64,000 bases of DNA from Coffea arabica (GCF_036785885.1 NC_092323.1:8626501-8690500); one strand, 5' to 3'. Counted from the stretch's first letter, positions 1 to 13,687 are shown. Notes: generated by a model not told the origin, from the sequence alone. Numbers and translations are program-made.

Positions 1-663
1 CTATCAGGAAGTTTTTTAGGAGTTTTCAACTGGCACCAACCCTCCTCCATTGGATTTTAACGAGTTAAGCTGATCCATAGCCGCTAGGGTATAATTGAAG
101 TAGCGTGTCACAAAATGGTCAAATTAATTGGAAAAATTTGTCAACATGTCATCAATACAAATTCTTTTTTTTTTAAAAAAAGAAAAAAAGAAAATTATCA
201 AAAGTTAAACCGTGAACTGTCATTTTCAAGAAAAAGATGTCATATACTTATGAATGAGTTTGGGAAAAGATAAGATAAAATGTTTGCCCACTTTTATATC
301 AAATTTGCGCGAGTCGTTCTTGCCTGAAAAAGAGGAAGAGATGTTGTTGGCTAAACAATTCTAGGACATCCACTGGTGTCATGATTGTGCATCTTGAGTG
401 TAAGAGTGTAATGGATAGAGGCATGATTGATACGCACATTACCATGTCCATGCAAAGGATGGGGAATTTGAGCTGGAAAGTAATCACTAAATCATTTGTA
501 TTAACAGATCGGCTCGGAATTACTGGTTACGTTTGGATTGTTATTTTTAGGAGTTTTTGTAAAAATATATATATATAAAGTAGCGATTTGATGTTTGTTT
601 GACAAAACAAATATATTCACGAAAAATATAAAATTTTCTATAAAAAATCACAATCACAGCTGA

Positions 664-815
664 GTGTGTTTGGATTGAGATAATTTGAAACAAAATAATT
701 TACTTCACAAATCTCAATCACCTTTTTATCTTTTCAATCATCTTTTTATATCACATACATCACATCACAAAAAGTGCTACAGTAATTATCTCAAATAAAC
801 TCTTATCCAAACACG
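664..815. mobile_element. MITE with GTGTTTGGAT termini
   Basis: The element opens with GTGTTTGGATTGAGATAATT and closes with a run ending TTATCCAAACAC, an imperfect terminal inverted repeat over about 150 bp of AT-rich, non-coding DNA. Similar TTTGGATTG/CAATCCAAA pairs bound AT-rich segments near 21.0, 36.0 and 60.8 kb, so this looks like one dispersed family. Superfamily is not decided because I could not fix a target duplication. Confidence 0.5.
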
Positions 816-3214
816 TTGAACCTTAAACCTCTCCCGTCCCTCCCCCAAAAAAAAAATAGATAGAACAAACTTGTGTCGGGGGCAACAACCAACAGACCAA
901 CCATTGCATGCGTGCTCATCTGCTCATATGTATTGTGCCCTCTCCTCTAATATATGCCATTCAATCATGTTATCGCACTTGATGATAGCACAGGTGATTT
1001 ATTACTAGTATTTATCAAATCTTCGTAATCAATATAGCTAATACTATGTAGGAGTATTACTCAACGGGCCTCTTTAGCTGAGGCCTCTAAGCTAAACATC
1101 AAAAGCTTTAATTTTTTTAAAACATTTTTGAATTATTGAATCAAATTAATATATAATGCTGAGAAATTGTGAAGATCCATTCTCTTTAAAGATAGATATT
1201 ACTTACCACATTGGAAAACATAAGAAACTGATTATGGATTACTTCATTCTTTCAAAAATGATATGTGATTCAATTCCCAATTATGAAACAAAAGCAATCA
1301 CCATGCATGCTCTTATCATCTGTATAATTCTTTTTTCAGACGTGCTTGTGTTTTTCAAAAAAAAAAAAAAAAAATTTCTTTTCCATAAATAAAAACAAAT
1401 AGTATAAAGTGGTAAACAGAATAGACTCGTAATCAAGCCGAAGAACTGTCTTTTTTGTAGGAATCTTTTTTTGTATGGTCCTAATTCTTTATTGCTAGTA
1501 TTATTTAACCCTACACATTTTTCCCTTTGCTGAATAGCCTGAATTGCAAAAGCGCTCATGCAAAGATAATAATGCTTCAAGATAGGACAACAAGAGTAAC
1601 TGAGAAGAAGAACAAAATCTTCTTTCCTGAAGAGATCAAGAAAATGAGGAGGGAACAAGACACGGAAAAAATAAGCCTCGCCTTTGAATACTTTAACTGG
1701 TACCGTTTCCTACTATACATAGCATCGGTCATTGAAAAAGTAAAATTCAATAACGAAAATGAACGAATAATGCAAAAAGGTTCGCAATGCAGCTTGGTTA
1801 GAAGATTCATCCCATATATTATAACGATTAAATATATATATATATATAAAATAAAAAGATGGTTCAAAAAATTTTACATCTATCAATTCAAAAAAACAAG
1901 GACCTACTTCCCTAATTAGTACTACCATATATCGTCGTCATCATTTGGCTGATTAATTGAGTGAGTCATATCATATCTTCAGTTGGCCGAAGACATCTCA
2001 CGTTGTGTATTACAGTTTGGAGTTGACACTCCTTGATGAATTAGCCATCCGTAAGAACACAAGAAAGAAAAATGTCATTTATCAATGAGTACCACAATTT
2101 TTATCTGTTTAGAGCAGTAGTATTCAATGAGTGCCAATGCATGGCATACCCTTTGTTAAGTATTAATTAGATACCGATTGAGATTTCGAAGACGAAAATG
2201 GCGATGTGACTTAGGCCATCATCAATTACAAGGCAGATGTTAGGTTATGATCGTGCAGCCATCTCTGTACAAAATTCAATCCACAGACCTCCCTATCATC
2301 GGAAATGGCTATCAATTGTAGTAATGAATGCTGCTCCAGCTCTGCTATTACGTTGTCATGTTATCCTAAATCAATTGTAAAGAACGATGAATACAGCTGT
2401 ATATCATGTACATGTACAACTTTAACTTGAAAAGAAAAAGAAAAAAATCACCCTTGATGAGGTCTTGTCTGGTGAAGAATACGCAGTCTATTACTGCATG
2501 GTTCGAAGATTTGTCTAATCTAAACCACAAAAGTATCAAGCGTAGATTCGAAGATAATCTTTGGTACTTTTACGTATCCCTGAAAAGAGAGAGAAGGCTC
2601 TGGGGATAGAGGCGTCATGGAGACATTTAAGAGAAAGAAGATGACTCTCGGATGCATTGCATATCTCATGAATATGGTGCCACGGTTTTATTCGAGTCGA
2701 AAAGTTAAAAAGGGTTTGCAAATGATCACAAGAAGATGAGAGTCATGGCTTAGCAACCAAGTGCACATATGTTTTGAGGAAGTTGCTTTTGATTCTTGAC
2801 CTTTTTTTTTTAAAAAAAAAAAAAAATGTATAAAACGCATTTGAAGAATTAAACACAAAAAATGAATAAACTCTCCAAAACAGATTCTTCATTATATCAA
2901 AAAAAAAAAAAAAACCCCAGATTCTTCATTACCTTTATATTTTATATACAAAAACGAATTCCAAACAAAGCTAGGTGCTCCTTTGTGCATAATGCAAGTT
3001 TTTTTTAAGAAAAATTTAAAATAATGTACCATAGAAACACCTTTGAATCTACTTTTTATGTTTTTAATTATTTTTTATCTCCTATATAAGACACTTGAAA
3101 AAGTGTTCAATAGACCTTGTTTGAAAGCTTTCTTGAGATTTTTGAAACACTTTTTTAAATCCTCAATTATATTTCATTTATTGAATTTTTTTATTACGGC
3201 ACTGTAATATAGCT

Positions 3215-3550
3215 CTACTCGAATTTGATCAACCCCGAGCTCAAGAACAGATCGTAAATATATACGAATCGAGTTCTAGCAACCATTTGTTAGATTCGAT
3301 AGCTCGACGAACCACTTGAAAAGCTTGAATTGATGTGAAATTATAAAAATGCTCCTACATCAATTAAAATCAAGCTCCTCGAGAGCCAAAATGTCGAGCG
3401 AAACTCGAGTTGTTTGCGAGTCAGAAATCGAACTAAGCTCGCGTGCCAGAAACGAGTCGAGTTCGAACTTTCCTTTTCTTAAGTCGAATCAAGCTCGAGC
3501 TTCATTTTTTTCGGATTAATGAGTTCGAACTCGCACATTAACAAGTCCAA
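3215..3550. repeat. TCGA-rich degenerate repeat, copy 1
   Basis: A stretch unusually dense in variants of CGAGCTCGA, ACTCGA and TTCGAA (for example around 3225-3310, 3375-3460 and 3490-3530), with no open frame. A similar segment lies at 23185-23475. The pattern is that of a dispersed plant repeat built on short self-complementary units. The family is not identified. Confidence 0.4.
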
Positions 3551-4268
3551 TTCGGTTTGATAAGGTATCCAAACACTGACTCTCTCTTAGTTTTGTTTTG
3601 TAGGAAACACCTTTGAAGTCTAAGAACTCATTTCAATTGCTATTTTTTTAAATTTTTTTGTGATAAAAATATATATTATAAATTATTTGATATATATGAA
3701 ATAAAAATATAATTAAAAAAAATGTTCGTGAAAATGGGAATAGGAATAAGAGGAATGGGTTATTGAGGGCGTGAAATTGGGTGGATTTGAAACTTGAAAG
3801 CCTGCAAAACAAACAGAGATGTCAAGCATATACACGACGGTGTACCCCACCACAAACCTCTCAAATTGCCCAATCCCAGTCCCGGTCCCACCCCGCTCCC
3901 CAGGCCCACTTGCCAATCTTGTCTTCAAATTCTATTCATCGCCGATTGAAACGTCAGCGAATCCAAACCTCCCTTCCCCTTTTACTCCCTCTCGATAAAA
4001 GAAGACAATTTGTCTTCCCGCAATTACTGCTCCCAAACCCACAGCCCCATTTTCGTCATTCTGCAAATTCTTCCTCCTTTTTCCAATTTTTTTCACCCCT
4101 CGTCCTCTTCGGCGCAAGTCCCACCTTCGGTCCTCCTCCTCGTCCATCGCTGCGTCCTTTCCCGCACTCTACTCTGCACCAAAAAAGAGGAAAAGCATAG
4201 CGACTCCAAAACATATTTCCAAAAAAAATAAGAAGTTTGCATAAATAATATCCCTAGAGTTCTCCAGG

Positions 4269-4313
4269 GTTTTCCATTTCTTCGTTTTCCATTTCTTAGA
4301 AGAAATGGAAAAC
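4269..4313 (+). promoter_or_regulatory. Duplicated leader motif able to pair over the start codon
   Basis: The 14-mer GTTTTCCATTTCTT occurs twice in a row (4269-4282 and 4284-4297). Its exact complement AAGAAATGGAAAAC follows at 4300-4313 and contains the ATG at 4305-4307. The second copy forms a perfect stem with only two bases between the arms; the first copy can form the same stem with a longer loop. The pairing is seen in the sequence. An effect on translation start is inferred. Confidence 0.45.
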
Positions 4314-7300
4314 CTCTCGCATTCGTTTTCGAAGAAGAGCTACGGCGGAAATGGCTTTGGAATGGCCAGTCATGGTCATAAATCGGTCTACGACGACGTT
4401 TTTGGCGGTCCGCCTAAGTTCGGCATGCCAACTTTGGCGCCTCGTCTTGAAGACTACAGTGAAATTTTCGGAGGTTTTCACTCGGCCAGAGGCTCTTCTA
4501 TTCCGATTTTGGATCTTCCGGTGGTGGACGAAGCGGAGCTCTGTTGTGATGTTCAGAGCTCCAGGTTTGACTACTCTGAAGTTTTCGGAGGCTTTAACGG
4601 CCTGGATTTTAGTGTGTCATTTGAGGATTTGGTTAGGAAAGCTTACGGTGGAGATGATCCTTCTGATGATGATGATGATGATACATGGTATGCTCTTTTG
4701 CTGTAGCTTACTGTTATTATTATTTTTTTCCTGTGAGCTTTTCTGAATGTTTTCTATGAAAGTTGGCTGCTGCTGGAAAAGTGTTTAATTTTACTGCAAA
4801 TTTGCTAGAAAATGGTGAACATTTTTTTTCTTGTTTCTGCATTTCTTTCGATATCATTTTTCTAAGGCAGAGCGAGCTTTTCGAATTTGTTGTATCTTTA
4901 TGAGTTCCCTTTTGTCCATGCGTGACGGTTTGAGTGTGTTTCTGGGTGAAAACTTGTCCAATAGAAAATTTGGGGTGTAAAGAAGATTTATTTTTGCTTA
5001 ACTTTTGGCAATTTTTCCCCGGAGGGTGTTCGTTGGCTTGGCCTAAATTTTCAAGTGAGCTGCGGGGAGGGTATGCTCGCCTTTCGCCAACATTAAGAGG
5101 GAGAGTTTAGGAGGGGATAACCATTTCAAGGAGTGTGAACAATTGAACCTTGTCAGATTCCCTAATTATTGAAACATGGAAAGTTTGAAACTTGGATGAA
5201 ATTGGATGAAATTTATCTGTATGTCGTGACATGTATGCAAATCTTCAAAGTATACAAGATTATCCAGAGCGCGGCTCCAAGCAGTTCCCTTTGGTTTGTT
5301 TGATTCCTAGAATTGCTATTTTTCTTTTAAATTTTTTTTTTTTAACTTTATTATGTGCAACTTTTATTGAACCCTATCTGTTCATGTACATTGGAGGTCT
5401 TTTAATACTTTGAATTTTGTCGAGAAGTTGTGAAACCAATAGAGTTGACAAACTGAATCATGCTTCATTGTACTGGTTATAAGTTTAGTTGGTCTCGTTT
5501 GACTTCGGGATATTGATGACACTGGTTTTATCTTCATTTATATAGCTTCCAATTTAAAAGAATGTGATCTTGACATTGTTAGTGGATATTGTCAATGGAC
5601 TTGTCAAATAAACCTTTGAGAAATCCTTTGTTGTTTAACTTGTGAATCTATCCTTTTTACGATTATAAATGAAGAAGACCATAAACAAAATTCTAGTTTG
5701 GCGTATAAGAACCTACATGATGTCTTATGTCTGTCTTGTCACCCTAGGACTCCAGCACAAAGCAACTCTTTGTCAGATGAATCAGATCCTTCGGTTTGTT
5801 CTGAAAGAAGTCATAGCTTGGCAAATGCGAATATCTGCAATGAAGCAAGTGGCATTAGGCAGTTTGATATCTCATATCACAAGGCTAACCAAAGAAGCAA
5901 CGATGAGGTATCAAATGTGACAACACACAGAGCTGAATTATGTGCTATGCCTGGACATACTTATGCGATTGATGAAATGCATGCTTCACAAAAAGTTGAA
6001 GGATCAAAGTTGCAAGAAGCCAGTGATCTGAAATCCAGTGTGGATTTTGGTGGGGGAGCAGCAGAAGACGAGCAGTTTAAAAACAATGTATCTGTACCAA
6101 AGAAATGTGCCGTTGGAACATCTGAAAGTCATTCCTACCATGTAGAAAAATCTGACGGACATTTTTTTTCTCAGAGTCGGCCATTTGTAACTGTAAATGA
6201 CATCAATCTCAGAACAAAGCCTTCTCGGTTGCCACCCCCGTCAAGACCACCGCCAGTTTTTGCATTGGACAAACCAAATTCAAAGCTTAAAGCTTCTAAG
6301 ACTTGTGGTTTGGAACAGGAAGATGATAGTTGGCCATCTTTCTATGATGTAGAAGTAGATGGAAATTCATCTATGATGGCTTCTGCCACTTTAAGAGATG
6401 CCATGCAGAAAGCTCAGGCAAAAATAAGGAGTGCAAAAGAATCAATGGAGAAAAAAGAGGTTTTACAAAGCTCCTTGAAACTGCATTCACAGACTGACAT
6501 CAAGGAAGAGAAGCTGAGCAAGACTTTTGACAGTTCTAAAGACGACAGAGTGCAAGAAAAAAGTGCAAAACAAGACAGTGGAATAAAACTTCTCGCTGAG
6601 GAAGAAAGGTACAAAATAAAGATGAATCAGGAACTTTCGGATTTGGTTGAAAGAGAAGGCTCTACTGATTTAGCTGAAAAACCTGCAAAAAGAAGATACG
6701 GCAAACATAGTAGCTCATCAAATCCAGTACTCTATAATTCTGAAGGAAATTTTGCTTGGCGACAAGGCACAGAATACTTTGAAGTTTTTGAAGCACATAT
6801 ACCCTTAGCTTTTGAGCACAATAGGGATGACAACGTGTTATTCCAAATGGATTTGGATGAGTTCAAACACTCGGTTGCCACTGAAACAACTGAGCAGTTA
6901 GGAGGTGGAAAGGAATTTAAAGCAGCAGAGATAGCTTCTAAGTTGGAAGATCAAAACATTACGTTTGAAGTGGTTGCAGAAACTTTTGGTGAAAGGTTGA
7001 GATCAGAAACAGCTGCTGGATCAAGTTGTCAAACACAGTCTGAGGAAAAAGCACATGTAGGTGTTAGTTACTGTGAATCAGAAGTGAGTAAAGGGAAAAT
7101 GAAAATGGCCAAGCAGCATGAAGACAGTAGAAAGATAGGAAATGTCACTAACAAGAGTGGACAAATGAACACAAAAGCTGACTTGCATGTAGCTGAAGTT
7201 GAAGCTAAAAGTCATCTCAGGGGTGTCAGTGAAGGACCAGATACTGATAAAATTGCCATGGATGTTCATGCAAGGAAACCAAATGATAGGAGATCAAGAG

Positions 7301-10300
7301 AAAATTTTGAGATGAATTATTGTGCAAGACTTGATAAGGTTGGTAAACAAGATGGAAATGAAAAAGGAGAAACAAATCAAGATGAGAAAAAGAAGCAGCA
7401 AGAAGAGTATCACGAATCACAAAAGGACGAGAGGAAACAAAAAGAAGTTTGTGGTAGGAAAGAGAATCAGAGGCTTCACAAAGAAGTTGTAAAATCTGAA
7501 GATGATGAGAAGAGACTCAAAGGAGCGACTGAGCATGCTGAGAATGAAAAGGATTTCAAGAAGTCTTTTGAGAAATCAGAAAATAAAAATAGTCAAGAAT
7601 TGGATTGCGTAGTAGAGAAGGACAATGGGAGGCTTAGAGAGGCTTCTAACCTGGTAGACAGTGATGACTTTGAATTGACTCCTTCATATGATCATGAAGA
7701 CGGACAAAGTGATGCTTGTGAACCAGGCAAGGGTGAGGTTAAAGTTGAAGAGGTTGAAGAGCAGGAAGACAACAATAATGGATCAAACATGGTTTTTGTG
7801 GAAGATGTTGAAGATGTCTCCATAGTAGCTAATGCATCAGAAAAAAGCATACATGTAAGTGAAGAGGCTGGTAAGCATGAAGAGTTTTGTGGACATGTCA
7901 AAGATGCAGAGCAGTCTATGAGGGATGACAAGGACAAGCAAGGGAATTTGGATCAAGTAACTAACCTGCCCATGGAAAGGGAGAATATCAAGGCATTTGG
8001 AGAGACAGGCAAACTGACTGATGAGATGAATGCTCCCTTTTTACCTGGGAAGCTTGATAAGAATTGTGGAGAGCTGGAAACAATTCAAGAATCTTTTTCA
8101 TATGAAGAAAATGATTTTCCAACTGGAGCAAAAGATGGTGAATTGGGACTCCATCAAGGAGCAGCTAATCTTCTAGTTGAAAATAAATCTCACTCATTTG
8201 GCAAGATTCAGAATGAGTTGCGATGTCAAAAGCTTGAAAAAGGAACAGTGGATGTCAACAATTGTCCATATTTACATGAGCATGGGATAGATTCTAATGA
8301 AGCTGGCACTGGCATTGAAAACTCATCTCTACAGGAAAAAGAAGTCTCCCGAAGGGCATGTGATCCTGAGATCACAGCAGTAGCAAGTCATGAACAAGGC
8401 TGGAGGGTGAAGATGAACAATGGTGTTCAGATCACTATCAACAAGGAATCCTTGAAGGACAATGTTAGGCCATGTCAACCATGCATGTGGGCTGATAATG
8501 TACAGGTAATTGGAGCTGGCTTATCAACTGTACGGGAAGACAGAGAAAATGGATGCAATGCAGGTCAAAGATGCGGCCAAAATGTCGAAAGGAAAGAGAA
8601 GAATCTGAATGAGACTGTTGCTCAGGAAGATAATAAAATAGCAGAAAGATTGCAAACGGAAAGAGAAGAGCTTCTAAGAAAGATGGAAGAAGAGAGGGAG
8701 AGAGAGAGGGAAAGAGAAAAGGACAGGATGGCTGTTGATAAAGCCACCCTGGAAGCTCGTGATAGGTCATATGCTGAAGCCCGTGGAAGAGCAGAAAGAG
8801 CTGCTGTTGAAAGACCCACTGCTGAAGTTCGGCAAAGAGCAATGTCTGTGGCTCGAGAAAAATTAGAGAAGGCATCTTTCGAGGCTAGGGAGAGATCTGT
8901 ACCTGATAAGGCATCTGTGGAGGCAAGGATCAGGGCCGAGCGTGCTGCAGTAGAAAGAGCTACTCTAGAGGCTAGGCAACGTGCTTTTGAAAAAGCAATG
9001 GCTGACAAGGTTTCCTTTGAAGCACGAGAAAGAGTAGAAAGATCAGTTTCTGATAAATACTCTGCTTCTTCCAAAACTGTTGAAATAAGACAGAGCTCTT
9101 CCTTCCGTGTGAGTGTATTTTCATTTGTTTTTCTGTTAATTACATAATTGTTGCCAATTAATTGGGTTATAATTGCAGGATCTACCGGACTTTCAGTCAC
9201 AGAGTGCTGGAACTTCAAATGTGTTGCGATATTCATATTCTACAGCCCATGCCGGTATGTGTTGTGTATATATGAGAAAGTAACTTTTGGACTCTGTAAA
9301 CAATTTTCTTTTCTGTAGATTTGTTTACATGTGATGTTAATGCTTTTTTCAATTCCAGGAAAGTATTTCTTATTTTGAGAAATCCACATTGTTTCTGCTT
9401 TAAGCTGCTTAAAAACATTGAAAAAATTGTAGGACTCGAAGGCGAATCACCTCAGAGGTGCAAAGCTCGATTGGAGAGATATCGTAGAACAGCAGAGCGT
9501 GCAGTATGTGCTTGGTTTCCTTTCCAGCTTCATCTTTTGAGCTCATATTGTGATATTTTTCTGAACTTTCTGTTGTAACATTTATGATCTAATAATAGTT
9601 TTGGTGCCATTTCAGGCGAAAGCTTTGGCTGAGAAAAACATGCGTGATCTTCTTGCCCAAAGAGAACAAGCAGAGAGGAATGTATGCATCCTTTTCATGA
9701 GTACATTCTTGTGTACTACTTAATTTTACTTGTTTCTTACATGAAGATATCTCTTCAGAGATTAGCGGAGACTCTGGATGCTGAAGTTAAGAGATGGTCA
9801 AGTGGGAAAGGAGGGAATCTTCGGGCGCTGCTTTCGACGTTGCAATATGTAAGATAATCCATCCTTGTTAAATGTACCTCGAATAGCTGGCTTTCTTTAA
9901 AAAAAAAAAAAAAAAAAAAATCAGCTATGCATTAGGCAACTTGTCAATGATCTGTTAATATCATTAACTGATATGGAATTTTTTTATTGGCAGATTCTTG
10001 GGCCAGATTGTGGTTGGCAGCCAATTCCATTAACTGAAGTTATAACTTCTGCAGCGGTAAAGAAAGCTTACAGGAAGGCCACTCTTTGTGTTCACCCTGA
10101 CAAATTACAACAACGTGGTGCTAGCATTCAACAGAAGTATATATGTGAGAAAGTGTTTGATCTTTTGAAGGTAAGTTGCTGGTGACTTGTGTTAAACGTA
10201 CTTTTGTCTGAAATTTAGGTGGTTTACACTTCTTTCATTTTGACCAAATGCTTTGCTGTCATATACTATGACTATTTTTATGTCTTTAGTGAACTGGTTA

Positions 10301-10422
10301 TGTGTTGGTAGTTGATGTTGGCCATGAATGTTTACTTGATATCCTCAACTGGCGTCGCTCTAAGAGTTCTTTTCGCCTGTCTATAGGAAGCCTGGAACAC
10401 ATTTAACTCTGAGGAATGGTAG
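4305..10422 (+). CDS. AUL1: Auxilin-like J-domain protein (clathrin uncoating), 8 exons
   Basis: Predicted protein of 1419 residues. Exons: 4305-4687, 5748-9108, 9179-9254, 9433-9503, 9616-9681, 9759-9848, 9994-10170, 10387-10422; all borders are GT..AG and phases join. The C-terminus is a J-domain with HPDK near residue 1383 and the auxilin ending [11 protein letters not shown], which recruits Hsc70 to strip clathrin from vesicles in the cytosol. The N-terminus has three aromatic-acidic repeats (DDVFGG, SEIFGG, SEVFGG) typical of plant auxilin-likes. The middle, one 3.4-kb exon, is charged and low-complexity, ending in an ERER-rich coiled coil and degenerate [19 protein letters not shown] repeats. 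Length fits the long AUL1 type better than the shorter auxilin-like proteins (recalled, not searched). A probable poly(A) signal, AATAAA, lies near 11139. The start is the first ATG of the exon and sits in a hairpin. Confidence 0.93.
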
Positions 10423-11740
10423 TAAATACCATCTGCTGGTCCACAGTTGAGTTTGTAATTTACTGTTCAAGCAAGTAAACTCTCTTCGTTTCCCTCAAAA
10501 GAAATGGACATTCTTTTCTTGTATATCCAAATTATGATTTCTCTTTTCTTTTTGTATATTCTTAGGCTTTAAGAAATTGCAACTCTCCCCATGTCTTTTA
10601 TGAGGTTGATTCTTTCACTTATCCGTTTTCTAAGAATGGCAAGTCTGTCACACCACGGAGGAATAGTTTGAATAGAGAACCATGACATTATCTTACATAA
10701 TGAAGATTGTAACCGAGCTGCTCAAAATTATTGAAATAGTCGCTAAGAAAATTGAAACTGGAGATTCATACCAGAAGCTTTTGAGCTGACTCTGGGCATC
10801 CAGAAGATGCAGTAGTATACTTGCCGATTGAGATGTACCAGTCGCATGATTGTCTTAGCTTGCTAGTTAGTTACTCATGTGTCACCAGTTACATGTATGC
10901 CTTCTTCTCCACTTTTAAAACAAATTTAGGACTTGGGAGTTTAGCTGCCGATTGCCAGCTGAAGATGATCATGAAGAACAGGATATGGGCTCAACCTCCG
11001 AAATGAGCAGCATTATCAACGTGCACTGCCCTTTGTGTTTCTCGCTGCTAACCCTGACCTTGAAACCACAATTGGCTTTTCATTTGGCTGCTGCTGCTGC
11101 GGCGGCAACGACTTAGTAGTAGTCGTAATTTTTCTAATAAAGATCGCATCGTTGGGTTATGGCTGCTGAGGAAGAAGATTAATGAACAGAGCCAGTATTA
11201 TTCTCACGGGGCTTACACAAAACTAACAAAGAACTCGAGCCAATTTAGGCAATTGTAGTTGAATGCAGCAGCAAAATTCAGAGACTTGGAAAACTTGATA
11301 CAGGAAATCAATCAACTTCAAAAGGGGTCAATCAACACATACTAACCGGTGCGTTTTAATTTTCATGCGGTTCTCTCTCTCCCTCTCTCTCTTTTATTTC
11401 TTGAAGTCCTCATCACCAAATTGGGCAATAAGCTAAGACCTCTAATTCAATTTTTTTTTTTGTTTTTTACTTTTTTAGCGAAAAAGAAATGAAGTTTCAG
11501 ATGCATTATATGCACATTTAAGCAGTATGAGGGAACAAAATATGTCACAGAAGTGTTTAACAGCAAAACCGCGCAACTCAGATGATTTTGATTGAATTAA
11601 AATTGCGAAATGTTACAAAAGCAGCGCACTGCTTCATCATCCTCGTGTGATAATAGCTCAGAAATGAATATCAACCGCTGAAAAACACTTTGCCTTGTCG
11701 CCCTCCATCTTATTCTTGTACTTAGAAAAAGTCAATGGCG
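10423..11740. other. Convergent 3' regions of the auxilin-like and DFR genes
   Basis: Transcription of the two flanking genes converges here. The first 700 bases are probably 3' UTR of the auxilin-like gene, ending near AATAAA at about 11139. A CT-rich tract lies at 11370-11397 and a T-run at 11451-11477. No gene is seen. Confidence 0.5.
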
Positions 11741-13687
11741 CTATTTTTCTGCGGAAACGGGAAGTGAGCCGTTGACTTGGCCGTTCGCCTGGTCCTTGGT
11801 GGCAACAGGAAGTGATTCTTTTTCTTTTCCATTTTCATGGGTTTGAGTAGAATAGGGGAGCAAACCCTTTTCACGGCATGTGTCAATGGCCGCCCGAAAC
11901 ATGTCCTCCAAGGTGTACTTATATTGGAAGCCCTTGCCTACCAACTTCTTGGAAGAAAAGGATACCACGGGTATGTCCTTGTCTATGCCCTTTAACCTTA
12001 TTGTATCGAAGGATAGATTATACATAAAAAATGTAGAAATTAGAGTACAACTTATAGAAGTAAGCAGATGAACTCAAGTAGTATAAAGAGCCAAATTAAA
12101 GAAGGGAATATTGCAAGAGGCTTACTCAGGGATAGAGTACTCTGGCCATTTTTCCCTGATCAATTTTGCCAAATCATGAATAGTGGCATCATGAGAAGAG
12201 CAGATGTATCTTCCTTCGGCGGTAGGATCCTCGTACAAGAATATATGGGCCTCGCAAAGATCATCCAGATGGACGAACTGGCCTTGCCTAATAATTGAGT
12301 AGTGAGCTTCATTCCCTGTTGCAGAATAAGGTTGAGAACAATAAAGCTCCAACTTTTGAGGAGATGATTTCCTTTTGTAGAAAGGAAACGGAATACACTT
12401 TAATTGTTATTACCAGTGATCAAGGAAAGTGCAGTTATTAGGCTGGGTGGGAATGTAGGCATGATGAATGGACCTACGACTAGCGTTGGTATTATGCTTA
12501 TGAAATCAATTTTGCTCTGTTTCGAGACCTCCCAGGCTTCTTTCTCAGCCAAAAGCTTAGAAACGAAATACATCTGTTCAAAGAGAGAAATTACAGTGAT
12601 GATCAGTTGATGATGATTTCTCTCAACCTTTCTTTTTTTTTTTTTTTTGGTGTGACTAATTTATCAAGAGAAGTATGGGAGATAAAATACGGACCCATCC
12701 TGTCATCTTCGTCGAATATATAAAGTCCAAATCACTCCAGTTGGTCTCGTCGTAGACGGGCTGTTGGTGTTCTTGAACGTTGACGGTTCCAGCAGATGAA
12801 GTGTAAACCAGCCTCTTGACAGTTTTTGCCTTGACACATGATCTTATGATGCTTAAAAAGCCATTGATCGTTGGCTTGATTATTTCGTTCTAGCACATGA
12901 ACACCCAAAAAGATTGATCAGAGTTTACTACACATTCTTTTCTAAAAACAAATCAATCGCGACTGCTAAAGTAAGGCGTAGAATTCCTGGAAATTTCAGC
13001 TTCTACATCATTTGCTAGTGTTTCTTGATGTACATGGAACTCACTTTTCACCAACCATTGTTCTAATAGGATATCAGGTCACATTCAAAGGTATGATCAT
13101 TAGTGCTACCTTATCAATAACTATAGCTAGCTCGCCTTGATCAGTTATGAATCCTTTTCCTCTACCAAATACAGCAAAAACAAGACAATCAGAATTAGAT
13201 TGTTGCCACCTCAACCCAAAAAAGAGGTGGCATGTTTTGTTTTACTCTTGAGCTATGAACACACATATGTATACATGCACACCTCAGGGTCTTTAGAGTC
13301 GAAATCCATGGGTGTGGCCACATGAAACACCCCTTCGCAGCCTTGAATGGCTTCATCGAAACTTCCTTCTTCCGTCATGTCCGCCTTCCACAGCGTCAAA
13401 TGCGTGCTGGCTTTAGGCAAATCTAGCAAATGTTTTACTTTCTTCATATTCCCTAGTAAGCAAGTAAATACCAAGTAAGCAACACGAGTCAATTGTAGGA
13501 GTACCACATGTACATGGGCATGTAAAAGATTTGCAGAAATGTTGTGACCTGGATCCCGGACAGTGGCCCGGACAACATAGCCACGTTCAAGAAGTCTCAT
13601 AACAAGCCATGATCCGATGAAACCAGCGGCTCCCGTGACACAAACGGTGCCCTTTGCCGCGGCAGAGGTTGCAATATCTCCTTCCAT
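11741..13687 (-). CDS. DFR: Dihydroflavonol 4-reductase, 6 exons
   Basis: Predicted 369 residues; exons in transcript order 13549-13687, 13283-13452, 12695-12889, 12414-12573, 12126-12315, 11741-11996, all GT..AG with matching phases and the six-exon layout usual for DFR. It reduces dihydroflavonols to leucoanthocyanidins with NADPH in the cytosol, the step that commits to anthocyanins and proanthocyanidins. Seen: Rossmann motif [13 protein letters not shown] (residues about 17-29), the TSSAG serine region, catalytic YFVSK (Tyr170/Lys174), and family blocks MTGWMYFVSK and [11 protein letters not shown]. The specificity position after TSSAGTV is Asn (residue 140), the class that usually accepts dihydrokaempferol, dihydroquercetin and dihydromyricetin, unlike the Asp type of Petunia. 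The tail after the reductase fold is Lys/Glu/Asn/Gln-rich and ends SLPVSAEK. All key residues are present, so the gene looks functional. Confidence 0.95.

Larger units (their letters stand above)
1..4268. other. Intergenic region and upstream of the auxilin-like gene
   Basis: No convincing coding sequence is seen here. Open frames are short, AT-driven and overlap on both strands. The stretch holds poly(A)/poly(T) runs (around 170-195, 1357-1375, 2805-2826, 2900-2915), a MITE and a TCGA-rich repeat listed separately. The last 350 bases (about 3930-4268) are pyrimidine-rich and GC-richer than the rest, as expected for the promoter and 5' leader of the gene at 4305. I could not fix a TATA box or transcription start. 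Confidence 0.6.

Noticed and set aside
3781-4231. Open frames of 70-139 residues upstream of the auxilin-like gene
   Set aside because: They overlap on both strands, are Ser/Pro/Arg-rich by composition and fall in the leader/promoter.
8465-9236. Long antisense frames within the auxilin-like gene
   Set aside because: They mirror the charged repeats of the real exon and have no recognisable content.
10821-11006. 61-residue frame after the auxilin-like stop
   Set aside because: It lies in the probable 3' UTR and has no family features.
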